DNA of 64,000 nucleotides from Leguminivora glycinivorella (lineage: Eukaryota; Arthropoda; Insecta; Lepidoptera; Tortricidae), in the NCBI RefSeq assembly GCF_023078275.1, contig NC_062983.1, positions 10,285,001 through 10,349,000 of the forward strand, read 5' to 3'. Position 1 is the stretch's first letter. Every line of letters begins with the position of its first letter. Below are positions 46,846 to 58,706 of this stretch, in pieces. Position numbers and translations under genes: made by a program. The notes beneath the pieces are model-generated. The model saw only the letters and a list, made by a program, of their open reading frames with translations, was not told the DNA's origin and ran no database searches.

Positions 46846-47655
46846 CTGTTCCAAACTAAAGTTAGGCACAGCAGCGATCCCCTCGTCGCATTGTCCCGGA
46901 AAGATCACGGGTACTCCCGATTCAGGTACGGGATAGTAGAAGCATCCATCAGGACTCTGGTCTCTTATTTGATAATAACGGTCGTCCAAAACAGGTATCG
47001 ATGCAATGACAGCATTGATTGTGGCGTTGGCCTCGTCTGATAGCTCTTTAGTCCTGCTGAGCTTCCAACTCCAAACTGGAAATGATCAGAAAAGTCACGA
47101 TTTTGTAAATAAGAACACTACATACATCCATATTGATGTAGCTACAGTAAGCTGTAGAGTAGTGACCCCTTGTGAACTAATTTCAAGTGCAAATGGGGTC
47201 ACTTAGCTCTGCAGCTGCGTACATACGTATCTATAGATAGAACCGTGTGTATTAACCGAGGCGAATACATGGCCTGATGGAGGGTGCTAACAAGGTGCCT
47301 GTTCATTCTTGGTGATATATGGTCTACTCTGCTCAAGAAGATTTATACCAGTATCTCTCAATTGTGAGCAGCATTTACTTTTGACACTGAGGCCTATTCT
47401 AATTCGCCAGTTTGATATTAGTTTCAATATTGTTATGATACGACCATAACACAACACTATAGGTATCTCATGTGCATCAAGGTTAAACTACAGTTTAGGC
47501 CCCTCTAATAATATTTGGATTGCCGTAGCTTGTAGAAATGTGTATTAAAGCAACTTTACCTCCTCTGGTGTCGGGGTCAATATTGTAGCAGGTGTAAACT
47601 AAAGCGTAGTTTTCGTAGTCGGTGTCCAACACCCAGTAGTCGGTTGAAGTCGTCA
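46846..47655 (-). pseudogene. Lipocalin gene fragment, two exons (tandem-domain type)
   Basis: Minus-strand exon 47560-47655 encodes TSTDYWVLDTDYENYALVYT then CYNIDPDTRG, the late beta-strand region of a lipocalin. Donor GTAAAG and acceptor TTCCAG lead in matching phase to exon 46846-47075, which encodes VWSWKLSRTKELSDEANATI, LDDRYYQIRDQSPDGCFYYP (lipocalin C-terminus), and then without a stop GQCDEGIAAVPNFSLEQ, which looks like the N-terminus of another lipocalin domain, followed by donor GTATGT. So the source gene probably encoded at least two lipocalin domains in tandem, as in apolipoprotein D/bilin-binding-like proteins. Exons before and after are missing from the insertion, so this is a captured or stranded fragment, not a full gene. 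Confidence 0.82.
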
Positions 47656-47876
47656 CTGTAAGTAACCAGTATGATTTCAGCTTTTTGTTAATACATCGGA
47701 CAAAAGGTTATTGCGGATTCCTACCTCCTTGATTTTTGATGTTACGAGTATGTTATAAAAGTTTGGTAAATTCTGTGAAATGAGATCATTGTTGTTACAC
47801 CAGTAAAGTTTATGTTTTTTTTTCATTGCATATGATGGCGCTACTTTACCGTACTAGTGCGGCAATGAATTTTTAA

Positions 47877-49412
47877 CCCTTAAATTGTTTTTGTCCGTTT
47901 TAAATGACGTCCTGTAAAGTCTAGGCTAACTCAGATTCCTAGGCACTCTGGCGCAGGTGGCGTGATCCACACGGTCTAGCGTCTATCCCTTTTATTTTTA
48001 CGCACTTTCGCATTGCTTTCTCTTATCAAAATTTGAAAGAAATACTAATTTTAAAAATTACAACCGAGAGGTCTTTTTGCGCTTGTGACAAATGTCGTTG
48101 TTATGTAAGTATTTTAGTAGTTTATGCGTATTTTTCACTCAATTTTATTGAAATAGTAATTAAGTTACTATTTAGTATCATTATTGTGAATAAATGACAA
48201 ACATTTCACTATTATTTTTGAAGTTATAATATATGTCACTTCAAAGTGACACTGCCAGTTAGTACTAAATATTGTGTTTTTTCTATTTGTCACTTGTAAC
48301 GGACATTGCCAACTTTTCTAAACGATTTTTTTTTGTGTATTGTTAACATTAGTTGCATTTTTACAATAATATGGCTGGGCAACGTTTGACGTCAAAGAGG
48401 ATAATAGCTCTTATACCACCTCCAGCTTCTAAAGACTCCGATTTAGAATCAGACAACGAAGAAAAAATGAGAATCTTAGCTAGAGAATTTTATAGAGACG
48501 AATGCAGTAGTAAATCTTCTTCTCCTAAAAGTGTAGGTACCTGTTTATTTTTGCCTGGACTATATTTTTATTTTATTTATTAGGAAAGCTCACAGATAAA
48601 GTTACTATTAGGCTTATAACGTAGAAACAACGAGCCAATAACAAGTTTCCACAGATAGAAACTGGGCAAAGTACATGCGTGCAAAATTACAGAAAATTGT
48701 GTAATTTATTTAAAGATTATGTAATACATATCTATATATGAGTTCAAACAATGATTGAGAGCAAACAATAAAAGAAAGGAAAAAAGCAGTAACCTGTTTA
48801 TAGTGTTATTTGAGAGTTAACAGTGGGTGAAGGCTTGGGTCAGTAGTTTGCGTACTGATGTAAAACTGTCAGAGATCAGATCGATGGAGTCATGATCAAA
48901 TCAAATTTGATTGAAATATTTAGTGGCTCTTATAATAAAGGAGTTTTTTCTGAAGTTAGTGTTAGTGACGAGGATATGAAAGATTCGTTTAGTGCGAGAC
49001 GCAAGGCGTGAGGGGCCTACGAAGTGGGAACTTCAAGCTTGACAGCAGATCCGGACAGTCAACATAGTTTTGAGCATTTTTCATAACGTAGATTACGTAG
49101 TAGATATTACGCCGGACATAAAGAGGTAGCAGGTCTAGTTTCGGACAATGTTGAGTGTAACTTATTAAGTTTACGTTTTATTTTTCTATGTTGGCAATGT
49201 GCATGTGTAGTTGGCAATGTCCGTCCATAGTGACGTCTTTATGTTAAGCAGTAGTTGGCAATGTCATTTATAAGTGACGCTTAAAAAAAACCATTTCCAA
49301 TTTTGTTATATATTTTTTTCACACATTTTCCCCTTAATCTACCCTAACTGAACCCAAAACACCAAGTTTCATTATAAAAATCCTGCGCGGTCATAGAGTG
49401 GCAATTTAAGGG
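47877..49412 (+). mobile_element. piggyBac-like element, internally degraded
   Basis: TTAA at both sides (47873-47876, 49413-49416) and inverted ends cccttaaattg / caatttaaggg. 1536 bp. Subterminal repeats of ggcaatgt with tgacgtc/agtgac motifs. Holds a short frame that resembles the acidic N-terminus of piggyBac transposases. Confidence 0.82.
48371..48583 (+). pseudogene. Possible piggyBac-like transposase N-terminus
   Basis: Starts MAGQRLTSKRIIALIPPPAS and runs into a Ser/Asp/Glu-rich stretch (KDSDLESDNEEK), then terminates after about 70 residues. Acidic N-termini of this kind are common in piggyBac transposases, and the frame lies inside TTAA-bounded inverted ends. The catalytic domain is absent. 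Could instead be an unrelated short frame. Confidence 0.45.
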
Positions 49413-49925
49413 TTAACGTGCATATGTTTAAAATCAAATAGGATAGGATTAAATGTATTGTAAATAGCATAATAGGTAATTCGCAACTCAATATAATAAT
49501 ACTTCTATCGGTGTATGTTTTAATTTATAGCCACTCGTAGTGAATATTATACTCTTCGCACTTGAATCGTAAAGTACTGTTGCGGTATTGCACATGTAGT
49601 ACTTATAATACAAATATTTCATGTTATAAAATATGAGTCATTGATTTTATTAATAAATTCAATTACAATTATAACCTTAAGTACTCGTACCATCTTATTA
49701 CAATGTACCTTGTAGTATAGTAATCATAACATAACATCTTAAGATGCTATTCGTTTTACTAGTATTGATATAGATAACATATTATTATCTATATTCCGCG
49801 TTCATATCTAGCTGATAATCATTTGTGAATTAGACCAAGACACTTTTTAGAGGCCGATTCGATAAACGGTATTTTCAAGGATAAATATATGTTTTGAAAG
49901 TCTTCTAGTCTAGCCGGTAGTGACC
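49413..49925. other. AT-rich, nothing recognised
   Basis: Part of the 4.3 kb copy B insertion; no gene or known element seen. Confidence 0.5.
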
Positions 49926-50150
49926 ATACTTACGATTTTTTTTTATACTACGTCGGTGACGAACAAGCATACGGTCCGCCTGATGAAAAGCGGTCACCGT
50001 AAGCTATGGACGCCTGCAACTCAAGGAGTGGCACATGCGCGTTGCTAACCCATTAGAAACGTGTACACTCCTTTTTGCTGTGTTAAGTACACAAGGGAAG
50101 TGTTAAGGAGGGGAAATTAAACAATAATGTGCCTTTCCTTAAAAAAAGCT
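49926..50150. repeat. Dispersed lepidopteran repeat
   Basis: Contains acaagcatacggtccgcctg and gtcaccgtaagctatggacg, a sequence I recognise as a very common repeat in Lepidoptera (LINE/SINE 3' part). Confidence 0.65.
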
Positions 50151-50156
50151 CCATAA

Positions 50157-50248
50157 AGCATTTTCTCATTATCCATTATATGGACGCCATCTTTGGCATC
50201 TGCCTGTCATAAATCCTTTCAACATTCGATGGGATAATGTGAAAACGC
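50157..50248. mobile_element. Miniature element related to the one in CP2
   Basis: Left agcattttctcattatcc and right ggataatgtgaaaacgct are imperfect complements and match the ends of the element at 57165-57291; about 90 bp. Confidence 0.6.
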
Positions 50249-50683
50249 TCTTACGCATATCATCAGTACAAATTATAAGTAACTTAGCAAATGAGCCCCG
50301 TTTATCTTTCAATATGTAGACTATGAACTGTTCCCTATCAGGCTTAAGAGCGTTATAACATTTCGGCGTCGGGCGAAATTAGGTATTTTACCCGCCGCGC
50401 GAGCCCAATATGCCGACCCTTTCCAGCACGTCTTATCACTCGCTCGCACTACAATAATAGACAAAACAATCTTGATCCTTCCTATGGAATTTTGATAACA
50501 ACCACAATCTACTATCTCGATACAAACTTTTATTTTATGTTAAAATTTAAAGTAATAATTATAAACTGTGATCATATTTAAGTAGATCCCATTCCAAATA
50601 TTTGCTTTTGTTATATGATAAGTATTAGAGTAAAGTATATATTAATATGATGATAAGTCTAATACAATTCTAATTACTTCAAG

Positions 50684-50968
50684 GTGGTACTCAGGGTCTG
50701 ATGATGGAGTCAGATGGTGGTCACCTGTACCAATGAACCATGTCACTAAACCACTTCGTGTTTAGGCTCGTTGGGTTCATCTCAACAAGACTTTTGACAA
50801 GAGGTGGTACTCAGGGTCTGATGATGGAGACAGATGGTGGTCACCAGTACCAATGAACCATATGACTAAACCACTTCGTGTTTAGGCTCAATGGGGTCGT
50901 CTCAATAAGACCTTTGACAAGAGGTGGTACTCAGGGTCTGATGATGGAGCCAGATGGTGGTCACCAGT
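50684..50968. repeat. 120 bp tandem array, 2.4 copies
   Basis: Unit contains ggtggtactcagggtctgat then gatggagncagatggtggtc; starts at about 50690, 50810, 50930. Unit length and the ggtctgatgatggag core match the array at 14105-14840. Confidence 0.88.
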
Positions 50969-51125
50969 ACCGAATACCGGAGACCTGTCACCGGTTACCG
51001 GTTACCGGATAGCGGATACCGGTTACCGGATACCGGTTACCGGATACCGGTTACCGGATACCGGATACAGGATACAGGATACAGGATATCGGATACCGGT
51101 TACCGGTTACCGGGTACCAGATACC
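50969..51125. repeat. Heptanucleotide satellite, copy B right part
   Basis: Continues the array from 46685; the ggataca run has three units here against about eight in copy A. Confidence 0.85.
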
Positions 51126-52559
51126 AGAAACCAGGTTTTGATTTCTGGTTTCTCATGTTACAACGTGTATAGATTAGTCGATACCAAGTCGGACACTTCC
51201 GATTAGGCGATTTCGGCTCGCATTGTTACGCAGCATTCGAGTGTTGAGTTTCTCACACATGAGGCCCCTAATTTGTACCACTCATATTATTGATTTGACT
51301 CTCGCAACACAAACACCTCATGCCCACACAAATACACACAAAATAAAATCATTCACAAACTTCAAATCATTCAAAAACTCAACTGTCACACGCGCTCCTC
51401 GCGGTCCTCTAAGAACTCCCTCGCGAGAGTCGACACTTCAAAATGAAGCGACATCGCATCGGCTCATCGTCCACAAATCCGAAAAGATCCACCGATAAAT
51501 TTGTACCGGAAAGACCTCACCGTGACAATGTCACATTACCCAAATTACTTCAAAAATCCTCTGAAAGTGAAACAGTTCATTAGGTTTACCGTAAGAGTGA
51601 GTGAGACAGACACGCACTGTGCTTCAAATTTGCCTCGCCAAAATACGTTACACACGACTCGAAAGAATACAGTCTTAAGCGCCGCAAGCTTTCATACATA
51701 TTACGTTGTTGTGATCCAAGCATCTCGTCAAGCTCGATAGGTACTATTATTGAGCTAACGACTTGACCAGTTTAACGTGACCTATCGGACTAATTGATTT
51801 GTATGACTTTTGTCACTTGTAATAAGGGAGCTCTCTTATACTGGACGGTGAAATATTTGTTATCGAAGCGTTTTGAAAACGCGGCGCCCTTGATATCGCC
51901 GAGCGAAACACGTGTCGACGACTCGCCGCCCGTTCCCGCTACTACTATACTAGCTATACCTACTCTGTGCACGACCTTATTCTGCAGGTAATAAATAACG
52001 TTCATATTAAAGCGCAAGTAAGAAAAATATCAATTAAGTAATGAATCTTACATATTTGTTGTTTAATTGATTTCGTATAGTACTAAGAATATATTAACGG
52101 CAAAATTTACCATCTTTCAATTTAGTCAAGTATTTTTCCTTTCCTAAAATTATCAATATTTAAGATTTTGAACAAGCGCCAAAAGTATTGGTATAAGTTT
52201 TAATAATTTATCAACACACGTAATATTATATTCATAATAAATTGCAGGATTACGGTTAACAATATTTTCTAGTGAAATACGCCTGAAAATGTGTAACTTA
52301 CTAAACCTTCTTTATAAATGATAGTTCTGTATGAATTATTTATAAAAATTAGATGTTTTTATATGAAATGCAGGTGTCACAACATAATACAAGCACTTTT
52401 TCCGGATTACATTTAATACTTTAGTTATAAAATCAAAAATTATTCAAAGTTCGTTTTTATTTTTTTTAAATTGAATCGGACCCTAATTTGATTAATAATT
52501 TGTATTTTAACTATCACTAATGATACTTTATACGACAGAAAAAGAAAATTACGGTTACC
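51126..52559. other. Non-coding, nothing recognised (copy B)
   Basis: Counterpart of 12488-13940. Confidence 0.5.
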
Positions 52560-52596
52560 GAATTATGTCCAGGTCAAGCTATTTTTACTGGCCTAG

Positions 52597-53655
52597 TCGC
52601 AACGCGGCTAAAAAACCTTCCGTGGAAAGTTCGGAAACTAACTCAAGATGTACAGCTTTAACGCTCATACATACGAAAACTGCAACGTAACATTTTATTA
52701 TTTTTGCGTTACGAACCTTATTAGCGCGTACGTAGAATGGCCCACAAAAGTCACAAGACGTTTTACTAAACACACGCGCGGGGCGCAGCCGAACCGAGGG
52801 TAACATTCCCATGCGCGGCTGGCAGCGAGTCGGTCGAGCGCGGAAGCATTTGATACAACGATGTACGCGGAGGCGAACAATATCACGACCAGAGATAATC
52901 CAGTATCGCTGTAAGAGCGAGTTTTGCACGCACTGCGAACCGGCATGTAATTCCTTTATATGCGCATCGTCAATAATAAGATTTGTAACAGGATGTCTTT
53001 TAGGTAAAATCAATTGTTGTTTTGATTCAAAAGGTAAAAGCGATTTGTGAATACGTCCGCCGACGCGTAACAAACCATCCTTATCATGGGCGTGAGACGC
53101 CGCAAACGAATTGACGGAAGTTTATTTGACGAAATCCTTTTAATGTCGTCTTCGAACACTTTTTGTTGTGTAATCAATATTAGTCGATTTAATGCAAAAT
53201 TGTACTCTGGTACGATGACGTACTTTGGGAATGTTTGTTTATGTTTCCTGCATTTATTGTAGAAACGAAATATGAATGCTGTGACGCGAACTAATTTACC
53301 TAGCGACGAAAATAGCGTTATAAGAGTGTCGTCGTCCGGGGAAGGAGGCAATGTGGACACACATGCGTAACTAAGACTTGCCGAATCATGTGTATTGCGT
53401 TTTTCCTCATTCGTGTTTACCACCGGTTTGTGTATAGGCCAGGAGTCGCGACTGTGTTGGAGCCATGTAGGACCATGGAGCCACAAGTCATTTTGTACGA
53501 GCGCGGCGGGGAGCAGACCGCGAGACGCCGGGTCAGCGCTGTTATCAGCTGACGGGACGTGACGCCAACAGCGCGCCGGGACACGGGACAAAATCTCACT
53601 GGTGCGGTTCGAGACAAACGTTTTCCATTCGTGCGGGGGTGACTGTGTGCTCGGA
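52597..53655 (-). pseudogene. BEL/Pao pol, RNase H end to integrase start (copy B)
   Basis: Counterpart of 19272-20330. Here the integrase core reads on to STEGFLAALR before the large insertion, but a 4-base deletion near 53083 (ccttatctatcatg in A, ccttatcatg here) shifts the frame in the LRVGGRI region. Both copies are thus dead, by different lesions. Confidence 0.85.
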
Positions 53656-55479
53656 ACGCGCCTCTTTCATATATTTGATCGCCAGTGTCCGAGGTGTGCT
53701 TATAGCCTAGGAAACATAGGTTTTACAAATGTCAATGTAATGCTACGAGTAGGTTATATTGTACTACTCAATGCGACTGTGAAAACTAATGCAACAAAAT
53801 GTAGGCAGTCATGGAAAATAACATTCATTGTATGGAGAAAGTGAATAGAACCTAACAACTACTCACTTTACTATTTAAAAATTTAGAGGTGTTGATACAT
53901 TTCTTGGAGTCAAAGCATCATCAAGGTTTTGGTGTAAGCCGTGGGAAGCTGTGATAGCATTTTAGAGAAGCCATCATCATAAATAAATTAATTAGGTGTA
54001 TTAACTGCTTAAGCTTAAGTGCTTATATTATTTACTTTACTTTTTCAGAGCCATTGATGCTCAAGTAAACAGCAGAAAGAAACGCAGTCCTCGTGTGATT
54101 CGTGAGCCCGTCATGCACTTCGAAGGCTATCACACTCTGGAGAATATCAATAACTGGTTCCAACATCTAGCTGAGCAGCACAGTAACATCGTCACTTTGG
54201 TCACTGCTGGTACTTCACATGAGGGTAAAGAATTCAACTAATTCAAACCATTGGACATTGACAGAGAGATAGAAAATAGAATACTCTTTATTGGCACACA
54301 TTGGAGGCAAAACAAATGACTATACATGTAGCAGACAGCAAGCATTGTTATCACTAATGAGCGATGTTTGTTCAGCATCAAGAGGCACTATATACTAAGG
54401 ATAAATATTTATTTAAAAATGACCTCCGGAGATCATCACAACGGGCAGATAATAAAATAAATACTTGCTAAATAATTACTGTTTAAACAAAATCGATGTG
54501 GGATGGAGAAACGATGTCTTCCTAAATATGGTTTATATATTTTTTCGATAACAAGTCTGTTTCCCTAACGGTCAGCTGTGAGCCGAACGGAACCATATAT
54601 GCAAATGCATACGCAATTGCGCACTGTAATGCACTGCTCTCATGCAGAATCTTTTTCCTTTATTAGTCTGATTTTACCTTTTAGTCATAATAGTATTGAT
54701 ATATTACTTTCAGTAACTAATGATAATGATACTTGTACAAAAGGGCATCGTTAAACATTTGAAGAATGGATTTAACAATTTAATGAATTCCAGCATACTT
54801 ATTTCCTGTCAATATTATTCCAGGACGAAACATCACCGGTATAAAAATAGCCCGAAACTCTAACCGGCCAGCATTCTTCCTCGAAGCTGGTCAGATCGGA
54901 GCTGACTGGCTATCTCCCACTGTAGTCTGTTACATTGTGGACCAACTGGTTCGCGGCGATAACCCTGATGCATTGGCTGCGTCGAGAGATTTCGAGTGGC
55001 ATATCTTCCCTAGTGTCAACCCTGATGGTTTTGAGTTTTCTGATAACAATGTAAGAATAGATATAAGCTTTCAATTTTTTTTTCTAACACAATGTTTATT
55101 GTTCAAGAAATAACCTTTTAAAACGAGCCAAAAACCTCGTACTGATTCAGAAATTCTTAAATTTCTCGAAGGCTTTTATTATGATTTCTGAATTATCGGA
55201 CTTACAAAATGATCCATACTTACATTGATATGAGTTCAATTCTATAGATTGATATAAATTTACATCGCACAGGTTAGATTATGGACTAAAAACCGAAGAC
55301 CACAACGCGGTAACCAGATTGGAGTTGATCTTACAAGAAATTGGAACAATGGGGAGGTAAGTTAATTTTACAACACACATACAATCATATGATTTACTTA
55401 CTCACGGAGTAGGCAAATCACATGAAATTGCACAAGTATTAGTACTAGTCTTGCAGTTTAGGGGTTGAAAGAAAAAATT

Positions 55480-55670
55480 GTTAAGTGATAGGTACGTTAT
55501 CACTGTTATCAGCCTCTTGTCAGCTTGTGGTGTGGGCGATATGACAACCTGTCACTACAAATACTTCAGTATTAGAATTTCCGTTTTATGTTAACCCTTT
55601 TAGGCCAGGAGTGACACTAAAACTTGAGCAGTTTCATGTGCTACCCCGTTTGGATATATAGGCGTGAGTT
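55480..55670. repeat. Dispersed repeat in CP2 intron
   Basis: Diverged copy of the repeat in CP1 intron 4 (ggccaggagtgacactaaaa then cttgagcagtttcatgtgct). Confidence 0.6.
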
Positions 55671-56614
55671 ATCACTGCAGCATCACAATTTTTTTTCTGT
55701 CAAACCTTTAGGCACTGAAACATGAATATGTAATTGTATGTACGTATGTAAAAGTGGATAATTTATTGCAGTTCGCGGTGGAAGTTTCAGCCCAGTAGAA
55801 GCCAGCTTCATCGGCATCGGTCCTTTCTCCGAACCAGAAACCCGTGCTCTCTCCAGATACATGGAATCTAGCCGAATCATGGTCACAATCTAGCCGCAGT
55901 TTTGTCCTTCAGAGGTTTTGGGCAGAGGCTGGTTATACCTTACGCACATACGTCAGAGCCTTTGGACAACTACAATGAAATGGTTAGTAAAATTTAATGG
56001 AGTTGTTTAAAATTTCGTGGTTACTATTTTTTTATTAGTCACAAGTGTCCATATTTGCCAAATACTGCTATGCTACTGTTTAATTCTTAAAGCGAAAGTA
56101 TATCTTAGGAGAATCCTATAATAATATTCAGAACAAAACTGAATTAATTCATTAATATTCGTCTTGGTTATTGGACCCATTGGAAGTCTTTGTTATTATA
56201 TAAATTGTCTTGATATCTATGAGTGTTTAAAATGTCATCACAGTTACTTCTTATTTAGTATATTTTTTACTATAGTTTCATGAAATAAATAATTTCAGAT
56301 TACTATCGGACGGAGAGCAATGGGTTCATTAGCAGTGAAACATGACACTCAATATTTAGTTGGAAATTCCGCTGCAGTCCACGGTAAGAAATTTTTCAAA
56401 TATAAGGATTAAATTCCGTTTATCTGATAAATTTGAATATTTGCTACGAACTTTGTGATTTTTAGAATAAGATGGATCCAATAAAAAAAAATTGAAAAAT
56501 CATAGACATATAGACATCGGTATATATATTATTATGCAAAGGCTCTTTCACTGTATTATCGTTACTTACAGTTCTTCAATGCCTACCAAATACTGTCATT
56601 TAATTTAATTAACG

Positions 56615-56830
56615 ATTGATGATGATGATTATATCCTGTTGTCCCTCATAGAGCTCTTAGGAAGGATTTCCACTGATCCGGGAATATTTCAAGTCAGCTT
56701 GCTTGGACAGGTGGTCGTCTGGCCTTCGTAAAGTAACATGTCCTTATCCAGCGCCATTTCCGCAGAAGTATCTCTTTGCTTATAGGGTTTCGTCCAGCCG
56801 ATTCCGTTAATTTCGCATTATGGCCAGAAG
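56615..56830 (-). repeat. LINE-like 3' fragment in CP2 intron
   Basis: On the minus strand it runs toward a tail of atcatcatcatc; includes gacgaaaccctataagcaaa. Probable degenerate retroposon, family not assigned. Confidence 0.4.
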
Positions 56831-57164
56831 ACTGCATCGATTCGATTCGATTAGATTCGATTAATTAATGATTAATATTGTATACACTATATGTTAACGC
56901 AGACATCTGCAAACGGTTCTATTAAACTTAGATATTTTTGTCTTTTAATTCATTGATATTATTTCCTTCTAGATGGATCAACAGGCGTGCTTGTCGACTG
57001 GGCAAAATACAGGTTTAAGCCTCCAGTAGCAGCTACTTTCCTGCTGAGAGACAACAGCGGTTGGGGACACATATTACCTGTCGCACAGGTCTTGCCTTCC
57101 TGTGAGGAGACATATGATGCAGTCATAGCTATCATTAGAGAGGCGAAATATATCAGCTTTAGAC

Positions 57165-57291
57165 CGTTTTCACATTATCCGATCCGATATCGGATGTCGG
57201 AAGGATTTCAATAGAAAAAATCCAAGATGGCGCCTGTAATGTATGGATTATCGGTCCGATATCCGATATCGGATCGGATAATGTGAAAACG
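57165..57291. mobile_element. Palindromic miniature element at the CP2 3' end (copy B)
   Basis: Left cgttttcacattatccgatc then cgatatcgga; right tccgatatcggatcggataa then tgtgaaaacg. Inverted arms of about 30 bp, 127 bp in all. It begins right after the AKYISFRP codons of CP2. Confidence 0.85.
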
Positions 57292-57572
57292 CACTTAAGT
57301 TAAAATAATGAGTAATAAAATATTTGAAACTTGGTGATTGAATTTGAATTATTAACAATTAAGTTTAGTATCTGTACACAATTCGAGAATAAATTTCGAA
57401 ACAAGCAGACGTTTCTGGTCTGCAAGCGATGTTTACCTATAAGGTACATACCTAAATTAAAAGAGAGAAAATTCACTGGTTTGGATGGAACTTCTTCAAC
57501 CCACGACCACATCACCGCAGTTAAGCCAGATTTTTTTTTTGCCTTTTCATTATTTTATCTCTAAGCTGAATT

Positions 57573-58706
57573 ATTTAGCATTTTGGTTATATAATGAAAC
57601 GTTTTTATTTTATGCTTGTATGAGAGATCATATCAATTCAATTATGCGACCGAGTATGTTAAAGGTGTATAATATGCAGCCTTTTGTCCAAAATAATAAT
57701 CAACGTTTTTACTTCAAGAAAGGTAACTAACTTCCAAGGAACAAATTAGCTTTACTCAAATGTCATATGACCTGTAGTGACTACTAATATGACGAAATAA
57801 CTAACCTCCAAAGAACAAATTAGCTTTACCCAAATGTCATATGACCTGAAGTGACTAATATGATAAAATAATTGTAAACATTTATTTGTATTACAATTCG
57901 GGCAATTCTCCATTTAAGCGATCCTAATTAAATTTGTTTTTGGGATAAATTTAAATATGTAATTCAATTAGCAAATATGGGACATAATAAAACTGCGTTG
58001 GTTATAAAGCAATGACACCAATTATATATTTACTCTTTAGAAACACATCAAATACTCAACAAGGGAGTAAAATCATAAACATGGTTACTATTAAGTTACG
58101 TATAATGAAATAGTAAAATATGCTTATTTTTAATTACAATTTCATTAGTCAGTTTCATCAATTTATTCAGGTAGTTTTTATTAATTAATTTTCATAGTTA
58201 AATACGGGTAATTATTATTAAATAATCAGACATAAACAGCGTTGTAGAGTTGTTTATAACGAAACACTAAAACATTAACTTTTTAATTACATTTTCATTA
58301 ATCCATTTCATAAATTAATTCAGACAATTTTCATTGAATAAATTCATAAATTAATTCAGGTATTTATTAAATAATCAGATTAAGGTACTTCAAATAATCT
58401 CATAAATTAATTCAGACAATTATTATTATTATATAATCAGATTAAGGTACTTATCTCTGTTCGTGGCGCTGGTAGAACTAAAAGTGACTGCTCGCCGACG
58501 AGCAGTCCCTTTTATAACCAGTCCAGGTAAACTTGCCAACCGACCCGGTTTCTTTGTCTACCGACATTATTGCCATAAATTTAAATGTTTGAGAGAAACG
58601 TACCTTAAAATGTTACAATTATTAAATATTATAATGGCAAATCCAACACGGCCATACTGACAAGTACTTCGATCTCGAAGTACAAAAGTTTACATAGTTA
58701 CATATC
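57573..58706. other. AT-rich region beyond copy B, with a short tandem repeat
   Basis: No gene recognised. At about 57732-57870 a ~75 bp unit (aacaaattagctttac then caaatgtcatatgacctg) is present twice. At 58150-58450 aattaattcag-type motifs recur irregularly. Confidence 0.55.

Larger units (their letters stand above)
46686..50968. mobile_element. 4.3 kb composite insertion, copy B only
   Basis: Splits the heptanucleotide satellite (copy A reads ccggtcaccgaataccgg without it). Contains minus-strand lipocalin exons, a piggyBac-like remnant, dispersed repeats and a 120 bp tandem array at the right end. Its left tip, tctcttctaatagttacg after an A, resembles the 5' end of Helitrons (TC start); no CTRR hairpin end is evident at the right, so the class stays open. 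Confidence 0.6.
40526..52596. mobile_element. Large insertion with inverted termini inside the BEL integrase (copy B)
   Basis: Counterpart of 5861-19271. Right terminus is intact here: gaattatgtccaggtcaagc then tatttttactggcctag at 52560-52596, against the left terminus ctagactaagaaaagtaagc at 40526. Confidence 0.7.
54049..57214 (+). pseudogene. Carboxypeptidase-like gene CP2, copy B: catalytically dead M14 homologue, degenerate
   Basis: Exons 54049-54224, 54824-55050, 55273-55356, 55772-55982, 56299-56383, 56973-57214 match CP1 exons 2-6 in order and position. The M14 fold is well kept (FEWHIFPSVNPDGFEF, GIGPFSEPETRALSRYMES, GHILPVAQVLPSCEETYDAV), but all catalytic residues are replaced: zinc His to Ile and Glu to Asp (EAGQIGADWL, 54895-54906), third zinc His to Arg (SFRGFGQ, 55911-55913), catalytic Glu to Leu (TFLLRDN, 57041-57043); the DLNRNW Asn is Thr (DLTRNW). 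Two frame problems: the 55356/55772 junction is one base short, and one base is missing near 55871. A miniature element at 57165 replaces the C-terminus and supplies the stop. The signal/propeptide exon is not found. Likely a pseudogene of a former pseudoenzyme; expression of an altered form cannot be excluded. Confidence 0.85.
31900..57572 (+). repeat. Segmental duplication, copy B
   Basis: Direct repeat of 1-24064. The 202 bp before it (31698-31899) may also belong to the duplicated unit, since copy A is cut by the window edge. Copy B keeps most of CP2, which copy A has lost. Confidence 0.95.
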
